Positions 28,891-37,967 of a stretch of DNA of 64,000 nucleotides are shown in pieces. Source of the DNA: an uncultured Roseibium sp. (GTDB taxonomy: Bacteria > Pseudomonadota > Alphaproteobacteria > Rhizobiales > Stappiaceae); assembly GCF_947496995.1 (NCBI RefSeq), contig NZ_CANMFD010000001.1:1236692-1300691 (forward strand), read 5' to 3'. Every line of letters begins with the position of its first letter. Position 1 is the first letter of the stretch. Made by a program: the position numbers and the translations under genes. A model generated the notes under the pieces. That model saw only the letters and a list, made by a program, of their open reading frames with translations, was not told where the DNA came from and did no database searches.

Positions 28891-30141
28891 TCAGTTCCAG
28901 CCGCCGGCAAAGGTCTTGTAGAAAATATGCTCGCCGACCTGACCGCGTTTGGCCATGGATTTGGCCCAGCGTGGGTTCACATAGGTCGCGTGATAGTGGG
29001 TCGAGGCGTCGACCATCTTCAGATACTGCTTGCCGTCCAGGACTTCCCTTGCCAGGCGCTGCGCGGTCTTCCAGGCAACCGGGCTGGAGATCCGGTCCTT
29101 GATGCCGTCGCAGGCAAAGGAGAACTGGCAGCGGTTGCGTTTGTGGCGGTTCTGGTAGACGACGCCGCAGATCGAATTCGGATAGGACGGGTTCTTCACC
29201 CGGTTCAGGACCACCTGGGCCACGGCCACCTGGCCTTCTTCGCTTTCGCCGCGCGCTTCGAAATAGATGGCCTCCGCAAGGCAGCGCTGTTCCTTCTTCT
29301 CTCCGACGGACAAGGGAAGGGGCTTTTGCGCCCACCAGTGCGGGTTCTCCGGATCTTCCGGCGGCGGCAGGTCCTGCTCGTATTTCGCCGAGCCGAACAA
29401 CGCGTCGAACGGCTCTTTCGTCTCCCTTACGCTTTCGGGAGCATAGGCGGAAACGAGCGAGAAACTGGCGGCGGCGGCATTGCGTGCCATCATCACCTTC
29501 TGCAGGTCCAGCGGACCGTCTTCAAGCAGGCCGTCCTTCCTGGCTTTGGCCAGAAGGCTGTCGGTTTCGCGGGAATTGAGCGGATGCGCCTTCACGAAAG
29601 AAACGCGGGGCATATCCTGATGTTGTTCCCCGCTCGAGATCATGCTCGCCATGGCATAGACATTGCCGGAGGCCATTTCGACCGTCTGCCAGTCCGGTGC
29701 AACGGAGATCAGTCTGTCGCCCTTGCTGGACTTGCTGGTGGCGATCCTGTCCGGAAGTTCCGTCGGGCGCACGCTGTCGGCCACGTCCTGCAGGCCGTAG
29801 AGAGGTCTGGTCTCGAACCCGTTGTCGGCGGATGTCAGCGTCAGCACCGGTGTGCTGGCCAGGCTCGGCGGGGGTGTTGTCCCGAGTGCCAGTTGCGGGG
29901 CGAGCTTCGACGTGAAGTTTGCCGGTTCAAGCGCCATCATCCAGCGCGGCGTTTCGTTGCCACGGGCATTGATGAGCGCGAATATGTCCTGCTGACCGAC
30001 GCTGCCGGCGAGACCCAGATAGATCAGGGGACAGGCAATAAGCACGCGTTTGAGCCGGCGCATACGCGCTCGGACCGGGCCGTATTCTTGTGTCACTTTA
30101 CGAGAAAACCGCTCTTTGTTGCGGGATTTAAGGCCAGACAT
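28891..30141 (-). CDS. Cell wall hydrolase, SleB family
   Basis: 416 residues. An N-terminal hydrophobic anchor (about residues 33-50), a long low-similarity middle region and a C-terminal Hydrolase_2 (SleB) domain from about residue 290: CLAEAIYFEARGESEEGQVAVAQVVLNRV-like sequence with the catalytic glutamate, then PNSICGVVYQN, CQFSFACDG and STHYHATYVNP. It probably cleaves peptidoglycan glycan strands in the periplasm. ATG at 30141 is used; ATG at 30063, just before the hydrophobic segment, is an alternative. It is monocistronic, with a stem-loop downstream. Confidence 0.88.
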   Translation of the reverse strand: MSGLKSRNKERFSRKVTQEYGPVRARMRRLKRVLIACPLIYLGLAGSVGQQDIFALINARGNETPRWMMALEPANFTSKLAPQLALGTTPPPSLASTPVLTLTSADNGFETRPLYGLQDVADSVRPTELPDRIATSKSSKGDRLISVAPDWQTVEMASGNVYAMASMISSGEQHQDMPRVSFVKAHPLNSRETDSLLAKARKDGLLEDGPLDLQKVMMARNAAAASFSLVSAYAPESVRETKEPFDALFGSAKYEQDLPPPEDPENPHWWAQKPLPLSVGEKKEQRCLAEAIYFEARGESEEGQVAVAQVVLNRVKNPSYPNSICGVVYQNRHKRNRCQFSFACDGIKDRISSPVAWKTAQRLAREVLDGKQYLKMVDASTHYHATYVNPRWAKSMAKRGQVGEHIFYKTFAGGWN

Positions 30142-30376
30142 ACGCAGCCAACTCCAACTCGGTACCTATCATCCCGAAACGCCGGATGATCCGTGCCAAA
30201 CGCCGTGTTAACGGCAACACTTGAATTGAAGATGTGCGCTTAACCTTGAAAGAGCGTTAATGAGCGAAGAATTCGAGGAATTTGGTGGAAGTTTTCGCGC
30301 AAGTCGGGAAATTATGGTTAATAAGCTTAAGTACTTATGACCATGGAGCAGTGAAATACGGCCCGGAATGGGGCAG

Positions 30377-31360
30377 TCAGCGTCCGCCGACCCGCAGTCC
30401 CGGAGCGGGGCGCTCGCTCATGAGCTGGTGGCGGAAGCGGAAGAGGGCCGCGGGACGTCCTCCGGTGGCCGTGGATGTGGCTCCTGTCGGTTCCACCAGG
30501 TCCGCATTTTCCACCAGACGGCGGAAATTCTGCTTGTGCAGGTGCCGTCCGGAAATGGCTTCGACGGAATTCTGCAATTCCGTCAGCGTGAAGGTTTCCG
30601 GCATCAGCTCGAAGATCACCGGACGGTATTTCAATTTGCCGCGCAGCCGGGTAATCGCGGTTGCCAGCACCCTGCGGTGATCGAAGTGCATTGCCGCGCC
30701 GAGAAACGGCAGCGTTTCACGCGCCTGGGCCGCAGGCCGGCCGTCACGACGGGCCTCGAGAACGAGTCCGGCTTCATAAAGAAGTTCATAGCGCTCCAGC
30801 GCGCGTTCCTCGTCCCAGCTTGTACTCCCGGTTCCGAAGGCAAGACGGATGCGTTCGCTGCGGCTGAGCGGCTTCGGCGCTTCGCCTGCCCCCGGCGGAT
30901 CCTGCGCCCAACTGTCGAGGGACGGAAGGATTTCCTTGTCCAGCAGGGCCGGGCGGCCGGTGCGCCAGTCTTCCCAGGGGAAATAGTCATACCAGGAGCG
31001 CCAGGCGGAGTTGTGCCGGGCAAGCATGCTTTCGGAGTCCGGCGTCTGCCGCGTCAGCGCCAGATAGCCGACCGAGACCACATGCGGGCCCTCGTCCCCG
31101 GACAACCGGTGGCGTCCGCGGTCACCGAAGGTATAAAGCTGTTCCACATAGCCGAGCCGCAGCGCCGTCTGGTTTTCCACCCAGGACCGCAGTCCGATCT
31201 CGAAGGTTCTGTGATGGATAGGATCGAAAGGGCCGAAGGGCAGGCTGTCGAGAGCGCGGTCGTCCGTATCGTTCACATGGACGATCTGCGGCATGCCACC
31301 GGCCACGGAAACGATGACGGCGTTCAGTCCGATCTCAATACTGGCTTGCCGGTGCGGCAT
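30377..31360 (-). CDS. nadQ: NadQ-like NAD biosynthesis regulator (Nudix-related domain plus winged helix)
   Basis: 327 residues. The N-terminal two thirds resemble the non-catalytic Nudix-like domain of NrtR-type regulators (VIVSVAGGMPQIVHV at the start; no Nudix box with its REXXEE residues). The C-terminal part is an NrtR-type winged helix: KYRPVIFELMPETFTLTELQ, then HLHKQNFRRLVENADLVEPTG and GRPAALFRFR. Alphaproteobacterial proteins of this layout are annotated as the repressor of nadABC (NadQ). The palindrome over the nadA promoter at 24287 is a fitting target. GGGAGAG precedes the ATG. It is 27 bp behind the phosphatase gene, likely in one transcript. Confidence 0.75.
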   Translation of the reverse strand: MPHRQASIEIGLNAVIVSVAGGMPQIVHVNDTDDRALDSLPFGPFDPIHHRTFEIGLRSWVENQTALRLGYVEQLYTFGDRGRHRLSGDEGPHVVSVGYLALTRQTPDSESMLARHNSAWRSWYDYFPWEDWRTGRPALLDKEILPSLDSWAQDPPGAGEAPKPLSRSERIRLAFGTGSTSWDEERALERYELLYEAGLVLEARRDGRPAAQARETLPFLGAAMHFDHRRVLATAITRLRGKLKYRPVIFELMPETFTLTELQNSVEAISGRHLHKQNFRRLVENADLVEPTGATSTATGGRPAALFRFRHQLMSERPAPGLRVGGR

Positions 31361-31387
31361 GGTCTCTCCCGGTTACCCGTCTACCCG

Positions 31388-31894
31388 TCAGTCGAGCGGC
31401 AATTCAAAAGGTACACCTTCATAAGCATTCGCGCCGCGCCCGATGCCGCGGATCGCATCGATCATGCGGCCTTCCCGCCCGAGAAGTCTGTCCCCCATCG
31501 CGACGATGCGCGCGTTGGGGGTCGCTGAGGGAGACCGTTCGCGCAACAGTGCGGCCAGACGATGCTCGTTGGCATCAGGGTTGAGCGCACACACCGCGAC
31601 ATAGGCTCCGGCCGTCGACCGGCTGATCCCGGCCCAGCAGTGAATCACCAGCGGTGCCTGCCTGTCCCAGGCGCGGATGAAGGCAACGAAGTCGTTGATC
31701 TGCTGCTCGCTTGCCGGGACCAGTCCGTCAATCGGCGCGACAATGTCGTTGAACGCCAGAAACAGGTGCCTGTCCGGCGCAATTCCTGCCGGAGTGGGAA
31801 CGTCCATCTCGGCATTGATCAGGGTGACAAGTGATCTTGCACCGGTCGCCGCGATTGTTTCGGGCAATTTGGACAGGGAGCAAACATGCAGCAT
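31388..31894 (-). CDS. Protein tyrosine / dual-specificity phosphatase-like protein
   Basis: 168 residues. The cysteine phosphatase signature is intact as VIHCWAGISRSTAG (C-x5-R with the following Ser), near residue 103. A conserved aspartate upstream, in LAFNDI (residue 50) or IRAWD, could be the general acid. The family in Alphaproteobacteria is uncharacterised; substrates may be phosphotyrosine proteins or small phosphates. It lies directly upstream of the NadQ-like gene on the same strand. No strong ribosome-binding site is seen. Confidence 0.82.
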   Translation of the reverse strand: MLHVCSLSKLPETIAATGARSLVTLINAEMDVPTPAGIAPDRHLFLAFNDIVAPIDGLVPASEQQINDFVAFIRAWDRQAPLVIHCWAGISRSTAGAYVAVCALNPDANEHRLAALLRERSPSATPNARIVAMGDRLLGREGRMIDAIRGIGRGANAYEGVPFELPLD

Positions 31895-31949
31895 CGAACA
31901 ACCAGGTTAAGCGTCTCTAAGGGTAAACTAGGGTCATTCGCCGCTGAGG

Positions 31950-32612
31950 TCACCCGCTTGTGCGCGCGCTTTTGCGTTTGTTCCCAGCTTCGCGAAGCGC
32001 CTCGATCTCCTCGAAGCGCTTCATGAACTTCTGCTGCGCCCTGGCAACGGGCAGGGGCTCCAGTCCGAAATGGAGTTTGCCTTCGTTGTTCAACGGAAAG
32101 CCGCGCGGCTTGCCGAAGATCTTCGCCGCTTCCTTTTCCTCAAAACCAGCCAGTTCCACGGCCTCGAAATAGGCGCAGATGATGTCGGCCCGCTTCGCCA
32201 GTTTCTTCACGGCCTGGGGTATTTCCGCAGGCAGGCCGAAGCGCAGGTGGATCGCCGCCTGCAGGCGCGCCTCGACACCCTTGTAGGCTTCGCCGATTAC
32301 CGCCTTGAAGGGGGAGATCATGTCGCCGATTACATACTCCGGCGCATCATGCAGCAGCACGGCCTGGCGCCAGTGCGGCGGCAGGTCCGGCTTCAGCATC
32401 AGGGCGATGTCCTCGACGATCAGCGAATGCTCGGCAACGGAAAACGCATGATCGCCGTAGGTCTGACCGTTCCAGCGCGCCACCCGCGCCAGGCCGTGGG
32501 CGATATCGGAAATCTCGACATCCAGCGGAGAAGGGTCCAGCAGGTTGAGGCGCCTGCCGGACAGCATGCGCTGCCATGCGCGGGGCGGAAGATCGGAAGG
32601 AGCGGAGGCCAT
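31950..32612 (-). CDS. HD-domain phosphohydrolase (YfbR-like)
   Basis: 220 residues from ATG at 32612 (MASAPSDLPPRAWQRM), preceded by a GA-rich tract; an upstream open stretch to 32756 overlaps the YgfZ gene and lacks similarity. Metal-binding HD motifs are visible: an early His in YGDHAFSVAEHS, LLHDAPEYVIGDM (HD pair, near residue 90) and the late Asp in KRADIICAYFEA. This set matches the YfbR/5'-nucleotidase-like HD group, which acts on nucleotides. A substrate cannot be stated. It follows ygfZ on the same strand. Confidence 0.85.
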   Translation of the reverse strand: MASAPSDLPPRAWQRMLSGRRLNLLDPSPLDVEISDIAHGLARVARWNGQTYGDHAFSVAEHSLIVEDIALMLKPDLPPHWRQAVLLHDAPEYVIGDMISPFKAVIGEAYKGVEARLQAAIHLRFGLPAEIPQAVKKLAKRADIICAYFEAVELAGFEEKEAAKIFGKPRGFPLNNEGKLHFGLEPLPVARAQQKFMKRFEEIEALREAGNKRKSARTSG

Positions 32613-32658
32613 CGGTCCTCGTTTGTCGCGCGGTTCAGTCCGCGGTGGTCGGTTCCGG

Positions 32659-33522
32659 CTAGGTGAAGGCCGCCCAGTCGGGAAGTCTGGCCTGAAGCTC
32701 CGCCTCGCCGCATTGAAGAGGGCTGCCGTTTTCCTTGGCTTGGGCAACCTTGTCAAGACGCATCAGCGCCAGGGCAATGGTCTTTCCATCGACCTTGGCA
32801 CTGGAGCCGAGCGTGCCCAGGCTTTTCCCGCCGGCTGTGACAGTCGCCCCCTTTTCGGGAAGCGCCCCTGAACTCTCCACGGGAAGGAACCGCTTGCGGG
32901 CTGTGCCCCGGTGCTGGACGCGTGAGACAACTTCCTGACCGACAAAACAGCCTTTCCTGAAGGAGACACCATTGAGCTGATCGAGATCCGCGTCATGCGG
33001 AAAGATGTCCGAATAGTCGTAGTCCTTCAGCCCTTCCGGCACCCCGAGGCTTATGCGGTGAGCATCGTAGGCGGCAACGTCGCTCCGCCCTGCCGGCATC
33101 TCGGCGGACATCGCAACGGGGCCGACAGCTCGCAGGCCAAGAGCGCCGAGACGCGGGTCGGTGACCGTCAGTTCCGCGCCCGGCACTTCGGCGGAGCCGT
33201 CCCAGATCGCGAAAACGCCTCTCTCCCCGTCGAGCAGTTCCAGGTCCACCTTGGCACGCAGCCGGTAGAATGTGAGGCGCTTCAGAAGGTCCTGCGCCGC
33301 CGCGCCGGGCACATCGAGCAAATAGGCTTCACCGGCCTTGTAGATCAGGAAATCGAACTGGATCTTTCCCTGGGGTGTCAAAAGCGCCCCAGAGCCCGCG
33401 CCGGTCCGGTCGACGGCTTCCATGTCCGCAGTGACCAGATTCTGCAGGAAATGATGTGTGTCCGGGCCGGAAACCCGGATCAGAGCGCGGTCGGTCAGAT
33501 GAGCGAAGGACGGGGAGGGCAC
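32659..33522 (-). CDS. ygfZ: Folate-binding protein YgfZ (GcvT-like), Fe-S maintenance
   Basis: Folate-dependent protein related to the glycine cleavage T protein; in other bacteria it supports repair or assembly of some Fe-S enzymes such as MiaB. 287 residues. The diagnostic motif K-G-C-[FY]-x-G-Q-E is present as FRKGCFVGQEVVSRVQHRG near residue 190. N-terminal FLQNLVTADM and LLTPQGKIQFDFLIY are also typical. It is divergent from the dihydroorotase gene and upstream of the HD hydrolase. Confidence 0.93.
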   Translation of the reverse strand: MPSPSFAHLTDRALIRVSGPDTHHFLQNLVTADMEAVDRTGAGSGALLTPQGKIQFDFLIYKAGEAYLLDVPGAAAQDLLKRLTFYRLRAKVDLELLDGERGVFAIWDGSAEVPGAELTVTDPRLGALGLRAVGPVAMSAEMPAGRSDVAAYDAHRISLGVPEGLKDYDYSDIFPHDADLDQLNGVSFRKGCFVGQEVVSRVQHRGTARKRFLPVESSGALPEKGATVTAGGKSLGTLGSSAKVDGKTIALALMRLDKVAQAKENGSPLQCGEAELQARLPDWAAFT

Positions 33523-33692
33523 AAGGCATTCCTAAAGACATGAGGGCGAGGATTTCAGTTCCAGATAGTCACTTTGCCCTGATCGGACAAGATTTGGAAT
33601 TCCTGCGCAGCATCTGGTTCTTTTGACAGGGGCCGCGTATAAGCCCGGGGACGCTGAAAAACCAGTCCCGTGACAAATGCCGGAGGAGCCTC

Positions 33693-35024
33693 ATGAGCGC
33701 GACCTATGACCTGATCCTGAAGGGTGGAACCGTTGTCAATCAGGATGGCGAGGGTCTGCGCGACGTCGCTGTCAGAAACGGGCGGATTGCCGGGATCGGT
33801 TCTTTCGCTGGTGCCCAGGCGGGCGAGGTGGTCGATTGCACCGGGCTGCACGTCCTGCCGGGTGTCATGGACACCCAGGTGCATTTTCGCGAGCCGGGCC
33901 TCGATCACAAGGAAGATCTGGAATCGGGATCGCGTGCCGCCGTGATGGGCGGTGTGACGGCCGTCTTCGAAATGCCGAATACCAATCCGCTGACGACCTC
34001 AGAAGCGGCGCTGGCCGACAAGGTCCGGCGCGGCCATCATCGCATGCATTGCGATTTCGCCTTCTGGGTTGGCGGCACGCGCGAGAACGTTACGGACATT
34101 CCGGAGCTTGAGCGTCTTCCGGGCGCTGCCGGGATCAAGGTGTTCATGGGCTCTTCCACCGGAGACTTGCTGGTGGAAGACGACCGGGGCGTCAGGGATA
34201 TCCTGTCCGTCACCCGCCGCCGGGCCGCCTTCCATTCCGAAGACGAGTTCCGCCTTCGCGAGCGCATGGGCGAACGGGTCGAGAACGATCCGTCATCACA
34301 CCCCGTCTGGCGCGATGAGATCGCCGCGCTGAAGTGCACGCAGCGACTGGTCGCGATTGCCCGTGAAACCGGCGCCAGGATCCACATCCTGCATCTGTCG
34401 ACCGCCGAGGAAGTCGATTTCCTGATCGACCACAAGGATGTCGCCTCCATCGAGGTCACTCCGCATCACCTGACCCTGACCGACGAGGCCTATCATCGCC
34501 TCGGCACGCTGGTGCAGATGAACCCGCCGGTCCGCGCACCCCGCCACTCGGAACGCCTGTGGTGGGGTCTGCAGCAGGGCCTGCTGGACATCTTCGGCTC
34601 CGATCACGCTCCGCACCTTCTGGAAGAAAAACAGAAACCCTATCCGGCTTCGCCCTCCGGGATGACCGGCGTGCAGACGCTTGTTCCCATCATGCTGGAC
34701 CACGTCAATGCCGGCCGCCTCACCCTTGCCCGGTTTGTCGACATGACCAGCGCCGGCCCGGCCCGTCTCTTCCAGACCGCGCGCAAGGGCAGGATCGCGA
34801 TCGGTTACGACGCGGATTTCACTGTCGTCGATCTCAAGCGCAAGGAAACCATTCGCAACGAGTGGATTGCCTCCAAATGCGGCTGGACACCCTACGACGG
34901 CAAACAGGTCACCGGATGGCCGGTCGGCACCCTCGTCCGCGGACAGCGGGTGATGTGGGAAGGGGAACTGGCGCAGCCTTCGAAAGGGGAAGCTGTCGTT
35001 TTTCTGGATGGCATGAAGGCCTGA
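33693..35024 (+). CDS. pyrC: Dihydroorotase (amidohydrolase family)
   Basis: Interconverts N-carbamoyl-aspartate and dihydroorotate in pyrimidine synthesis, if the family call holds. 443 residues. Metal-site motifs: PGVMDTQVHFREPG (HxH, residues 57-70), the probable carboxylated lysine in AAGIKVFMGSS, His in FHSEDE and HILHLSTAEE, and Asp in FGSDHAPH. ATG at 33693 follows GGAGG. It is of the long PyrC-type found in Alphaproteobacteria and close to allantoinase/hydantoinase relatives, so a related cyclic amide remains possible. No other pyr gene is in the window. Confidence 0.87.
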   Translation: MSATYDLILKGGTVVNQDGEGLRDVAVRNGRIAGIGSFAGAQAGEVVDCTGLHVLPGVMDTQVHFREPGLDHKEDLESGSRAAVMGGVTAVFEMPNTNPLTTSEAALADKVRRGHHRMHCDFAFWVGGTRENVTDIPELERLPGAAGIKVFMGSSTGDLLVEDDRGVRDILSVTRRRAAFHSEDEFRLRERMGERVENDPSSHPVWRDEIAALKCTQRLVAIARETGARIHILHLSTAEEVDFLIDHKDVASIEVTPHHLTLTDEAYHRLGTLVQMNPPVRAPRHSERLWWGLQQGLLDIFGSDHAPHLLEEKQKPYPASPSGMTGVQTLVPIMLDHVNAGRLTLARFVDMTSAGPARLFQTARKGRIAIGYDADFTVVDLKRKETIRNEWIASKCGWTPYDGKQVTGWPVGTLVRGQRVMWEGELAQPSKGEAVVFLDGMKA

Positions 35025-35277
35025 GAAAGCCTGCATACCCGGAAAAACCGACACCGGCAGACAGGCGTTTTCCTGCCGGGACCCCGGTATTTCTGCGAAA
35101 GCGGCGGTTGCCTTACATTTTGTGATGTGAATAACAGCCCAAACCCGGATAATGTGGAACTTTGGAGGGAACAGCAAAGGAAACCAATAGGTAACCTTGT
35201 TTCCTAACCTGTTTTACACACGTCACGATTAGAATTTGAATCGAGCTTTATAAGTTTTTGCGTTGGGGAGCTCTGGA

Positions 35278-36507
35278 ATGTTGTTTGGTAAGATTTATAC
35301 CCGGAAACGGCGGGCGGGCGCGTTTGTAAGCCTTGCAGGTGCCGCGCTCTTGTCGGTCACTGCCTTGTCGGGCGCAATGGCGCGCGATGCCGCGCCTGCG
35401 GCGGATCAGGCTGAGGCTTCGCAGCCGCCGCTTCATATGCTCGTCTCGCTGGAGGACCAGCAGATCAAGGTCTATCGTGGTCTCGATCTGATCGAGACCT
35501 CGCCGATTTCATCCGGAAAACGCGGGCACAGCACGCCGACCGGGGTGTTTTCCATTCTGGAAAAGCGCCGCAAGCATTTCTCCAATCTCTACGACAATGC
35601 GCCGATGCCGTTCATGCAGCGGCTGACATGGTCCGGTGTCGCGATGCATGTCGGCAGGCTTCCCGGCCGTCCGGCCTCGCATGGCTGCATCCGGCTGCCG
35701 CGCGATTTCGCCAAGTCGCTTTACAGCATGACGGATCGTGGCATGCACGTGGTCGTCACGCGGGAGCCGGCCGATCCGGTCCGTGTGTCTCACTCGGTCC
35801 TGCCGCAGCCCTTTGCGCCGGCAACGGAAGTCGCGAGTCTTTCCAACCGGACCATCGAAGCCGACCCCGCCCTGCGTGGGGCGATCCGGGAAACGGAACT
35901 CAACGCATCCCTGACGCTGGCTCAGCCGGAGAATCCGGATTTCGATCAGCCGCTGCGCATGATCATCACACCGCAGAAGCTGCCGGGCCGGATTCAGGTC
36001 CTGCAGGAGCTTCTCAACCAGATGGGTTACAACGCCGGTCCCGTTGATGGTGTTCCGGGCCGAAAGACCCGCGCCGCCATCAGTCTTTACCAGGAAGGTG
36101 CGGACCTGCCGGTCACCGGACAGATGACCGACGCTCTCGAGGCGCGCATTCACGCCGACGCCGGTTACGAGGAACCGCAGAACGCCATGCTGCGCGTGCG
36201 CCGGAAGTTCCGGGACATCTATTCGGCTCCGGTTAGCGTGAAGGATCTCGGCCGGGAAATCGGCACGCATGTCTTCACCGCTCTCGATTTCAAGCCGGGA
36301 GATGCCTCCGTCGAATGGATCGCCGTCTCTGCCGAGGGCGGGCGTGGCGGTGCACCGGCCAGCATTCTCGACCGCATCGAGATGTCGGACAAGGTCGCAA
36401 CGGATCTTGCGAAGATGCTGACGCCAGGCACGTCGCTCACGGTCACCGACCGTGGCTTTGCGCGCAACACCGGCCTGGGCACCGACTTCGTGGTGATCAC
36501 CCGCTGA
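35278..36507 (+). CDS. L,D-transpeptidase (YkuD) with peptidoglycan-binding domain
   Basis: 409 residues, exported; ATG at 35278 follows GGGGAG. An N-terminal basic segment and hydrophobic core (residues 12-33) form a signal peptide. The YkuD catalytic domain (about residues 53-165) has the active-site motif HVGRLPGRPASHGCIRLP, with His and Cys intact. A peptidoglycan_binding_1 repeat follows at about residues 238-285 (LQELLNQMGYNAGPVDG, then RKTRAAISLYQ). It should form 3-3 peptide crosslinks or attach proteins to the wall. The C-terminal 100 residues have no assigned domain. A terminator follows directly. Confidence 0.92.
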   Translation: MLFGKIYTRKRRAGAFVSLAGAALLSVTALSGAMARDAAPAADQAEASQPPLHMLVSLEDQQIKVYRGLDLIETSPISSGKRGHSTPTGVFSILEKRRKHFSNLYDNAPMPFMQRLTWSGVAMHVGRLPGRPASHGCIRLPRDFAKSLYSMTDRGMHVVVTREPADPVRVSHSVLPQPFAPATEVASLSNRTIEADPALRGAIRETELNASLTLAQPENPDFDQPLRMIITPQKLPGRIQVLQELLNQMGYNAGPVDGVPGRKTRAAISLYQEGADLPVTGQMTDALEARIHADAGYEEPQNAMLRVRRKFRDIYSAPVSVKDLGREIGTHVFTALDFKPGDASVEWIAVSAEGGRGGAPASILDRIEMSDKVATDLAKMLTPGTSLTVTDRGFARNTGLGTDFVVITR

Positions 36508-36540
36508 TCCGGAATCAAGTTAGTCCGATAAGCAATTCAG

Positions 36541-36564
36541 CCCCCGCTTCGGCGGGGGTTTTTT
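36541..36564 (+). terminator. Rho-independent terminator after the L,D-transpeptidase gene
   Basis: CCCCCGC, loop TTCG, GCGGGGG, then six T. The stem starts 34 bp past the stop codon. Confidence 0.93.
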
Positions 36565-36606
36565 ATTGTCCGGATAAACGCCCAAATCCTCCGGAACGTC
36601 ACCAAA

Positions 36607-36624
36607 CTGTCGTCTCGCTCACGT
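36607..36624 (+). promoter_or_regulatory. Weak Pho-box-like site upstream of btaAB
   Basis: CTGTCGT (36607-36613, 6 of 7 to the CTGTCAT half-site) is followed at the correct 4-nt spacing by CTCACGT (4 of 7). It lies 44 bp before the btaA start. Betaine-lipid genes are induced by phosphate starvation through PhoB in other Alphaproteobacteria, which makes the position meaningful, but the second half-site is poor. Confidence 0.35.
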
Positions 36625-36667
36625 ATCGGAAAGCAGTTTATTCACGTGGGTGACTCGGGAGAAAGAC

Positions 36668-37942
36668 ATGGCGCACGGCACGCTGACGGCTTCGAAAAAA
36701 CGGCTCGGGAACGCGGTTCACCGCTCCGAAGCAACTTCTCGCGACGGAATTCTGGAACGGCTCTTCACCTTTGCGTTCAAGGGGCTGGTCTATCCGCAGA
36801 TCTGGGAAGATCCGGATGTCGACATGAAGGCTCTGCGGCTCACTTCGCAAAGCCGCATGGTCGCCATCGCGTCCGGCGGATGCAACGTCATGTCGTATCT
36901 CACCGCAAATCCGGCCGAAATCACCGCTGTCGACCTCAACAGGGCGCATGTCGCTCTTGGGCGGCTGAAACTGGCCGCGGCGAAACATCTCCCCAACTAC
37001 GAAACTTTCTACCGGTTTTTCGGTGAAGCCGACGAAAAGACCAATGTGGCAGCCTATCAGCGCTTCCTGAAAGACAATCTCGATGCGGAAACGGTGGCCT
37101 ACTGGGAAGGCCGCGACTTCGCCAACCGGGGCCGCAAACGCATCACGCTGTTCTCCCGCGATCTCTATCATCACGGTCTGCTCGGCTATTGCATCGGCTT
37201 CGGCCACCTGATCGCCCGCCTTTACGGCATCGATCCGAAATACATGGTGAAGACCAGGTCGCTTGAAGAGCAGCGCAGTTTTTTCGATACGGCGCTGGCG
37301 CCACTTTTTGACAAGCGCCTCGTGCGCTGGGCGACATCGAAGAAGATGTCGCTCTACGGCCTGGGCATTCCACCCGCGCAATATGATGCGCTGGTCTCGG
37401 CCAACGCGGATGGCAATATGTCTGCCGTGCTGCGTCAGCGGCTGGAAAAGCTGGCCTGCGATTTCTCCATGCAGGACAATTATTTCGCATGGCAGGCCTT
37501 TGGCAGGGGCTATGCCCCGAAGTCCGGGGAAGCGTCCGGTGAAACGACTGGAGAATCCGGCCCCCTGCCGCCTTACCTGAAACGCGATCATTTCGAGGCG
37601 ATCCGCCAGCGCGCGGACCGCGTCCGGGTTCTGAACCGGAATTTCACCGAACATCTTCAAACCGTGGCCGACGGCACGCTCGATGCCTATGTGCTGCTCG
37701 ACGCGCAGGACTGGATGACCGATCACCAGCTCAACGCCCTGTGGAGCGAAATCACTCGGACCGCGCGCCCCGGCGCCCGCGTCATCTTCCGCACGGCGGC
37801 AGAGCCGACGCTGCTGCCCGGCCGTGTCTCCGACGAGGTCCTGAACCGCTGGACCTATGAGCAAGCGGAGAGCCTGGAACTCGGCCGGCAGGACCGCTCG
37901 TCCATCTATGGCGGCTTCCACCTCTATGTCTTCAACGGCTGA
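36668..37942 (+). CDS. btaA: S-adenosylmethionine:diacylglycerol 3-amino-3-carboxypropyltransferase
   Basis: First step of betaine lipid synthesis: moves the aminocarboxypropyl group of SAM to diacylglycerol, giving diacylglyceryl homoserine. 424 residues (DUF3419 family). ATG at 36668 follows GGGAG at 7 nt. Family segments include LVYPQIWEDPDVDMKAL, MVAIASGGCNVMSYLT (SAM-binding loop), ITAVDLNRAHVALGRLKLAA and, late, YVLLDAQDWM. The stop is 25 bp before btaB, so the two form an operon, possibly phosphate-controlled. Confidence 0.94.
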   Translation: MAHGTLTASKKRLGNAVHRSEATSRDGILERLFTFAFKGLVYPQIWEDPDVDMKALRLTSQSRMVAIASGGCNVMSYLTANPAEITAVDLNRAHVALGRLKLAAAKHLPNYETFYRFFGEADEKTNVAAYQRFLKDNLDAETVAYWEGRDFANRGRKRITLFSRDLYHHGLLGYCIGFGHLIARLYGIDPKYMVKTRSLEEQRSFFDTALAPLFDKRLVRWATSKKMSLYGLGIPPAQYDALVSANADGNMSAVLRQRLEKLACDFSMQDNYFAWQAFGRGYAPKSGEASGETTGESGPLPPYLKRDHFEAIRQRADRVRVLNRNFTEHLQTVADGTLDAYVLLDAQDWMTDHQLNALWSEITRTARPGARVIFRTAAEPTLLPGRVSDEVLNRWTYEQAESLELGRQDRSSIYGGFHLYVFNG

Positions 37943-37967
37943 TAGTAGGCGACGAGCGGACACCCTG

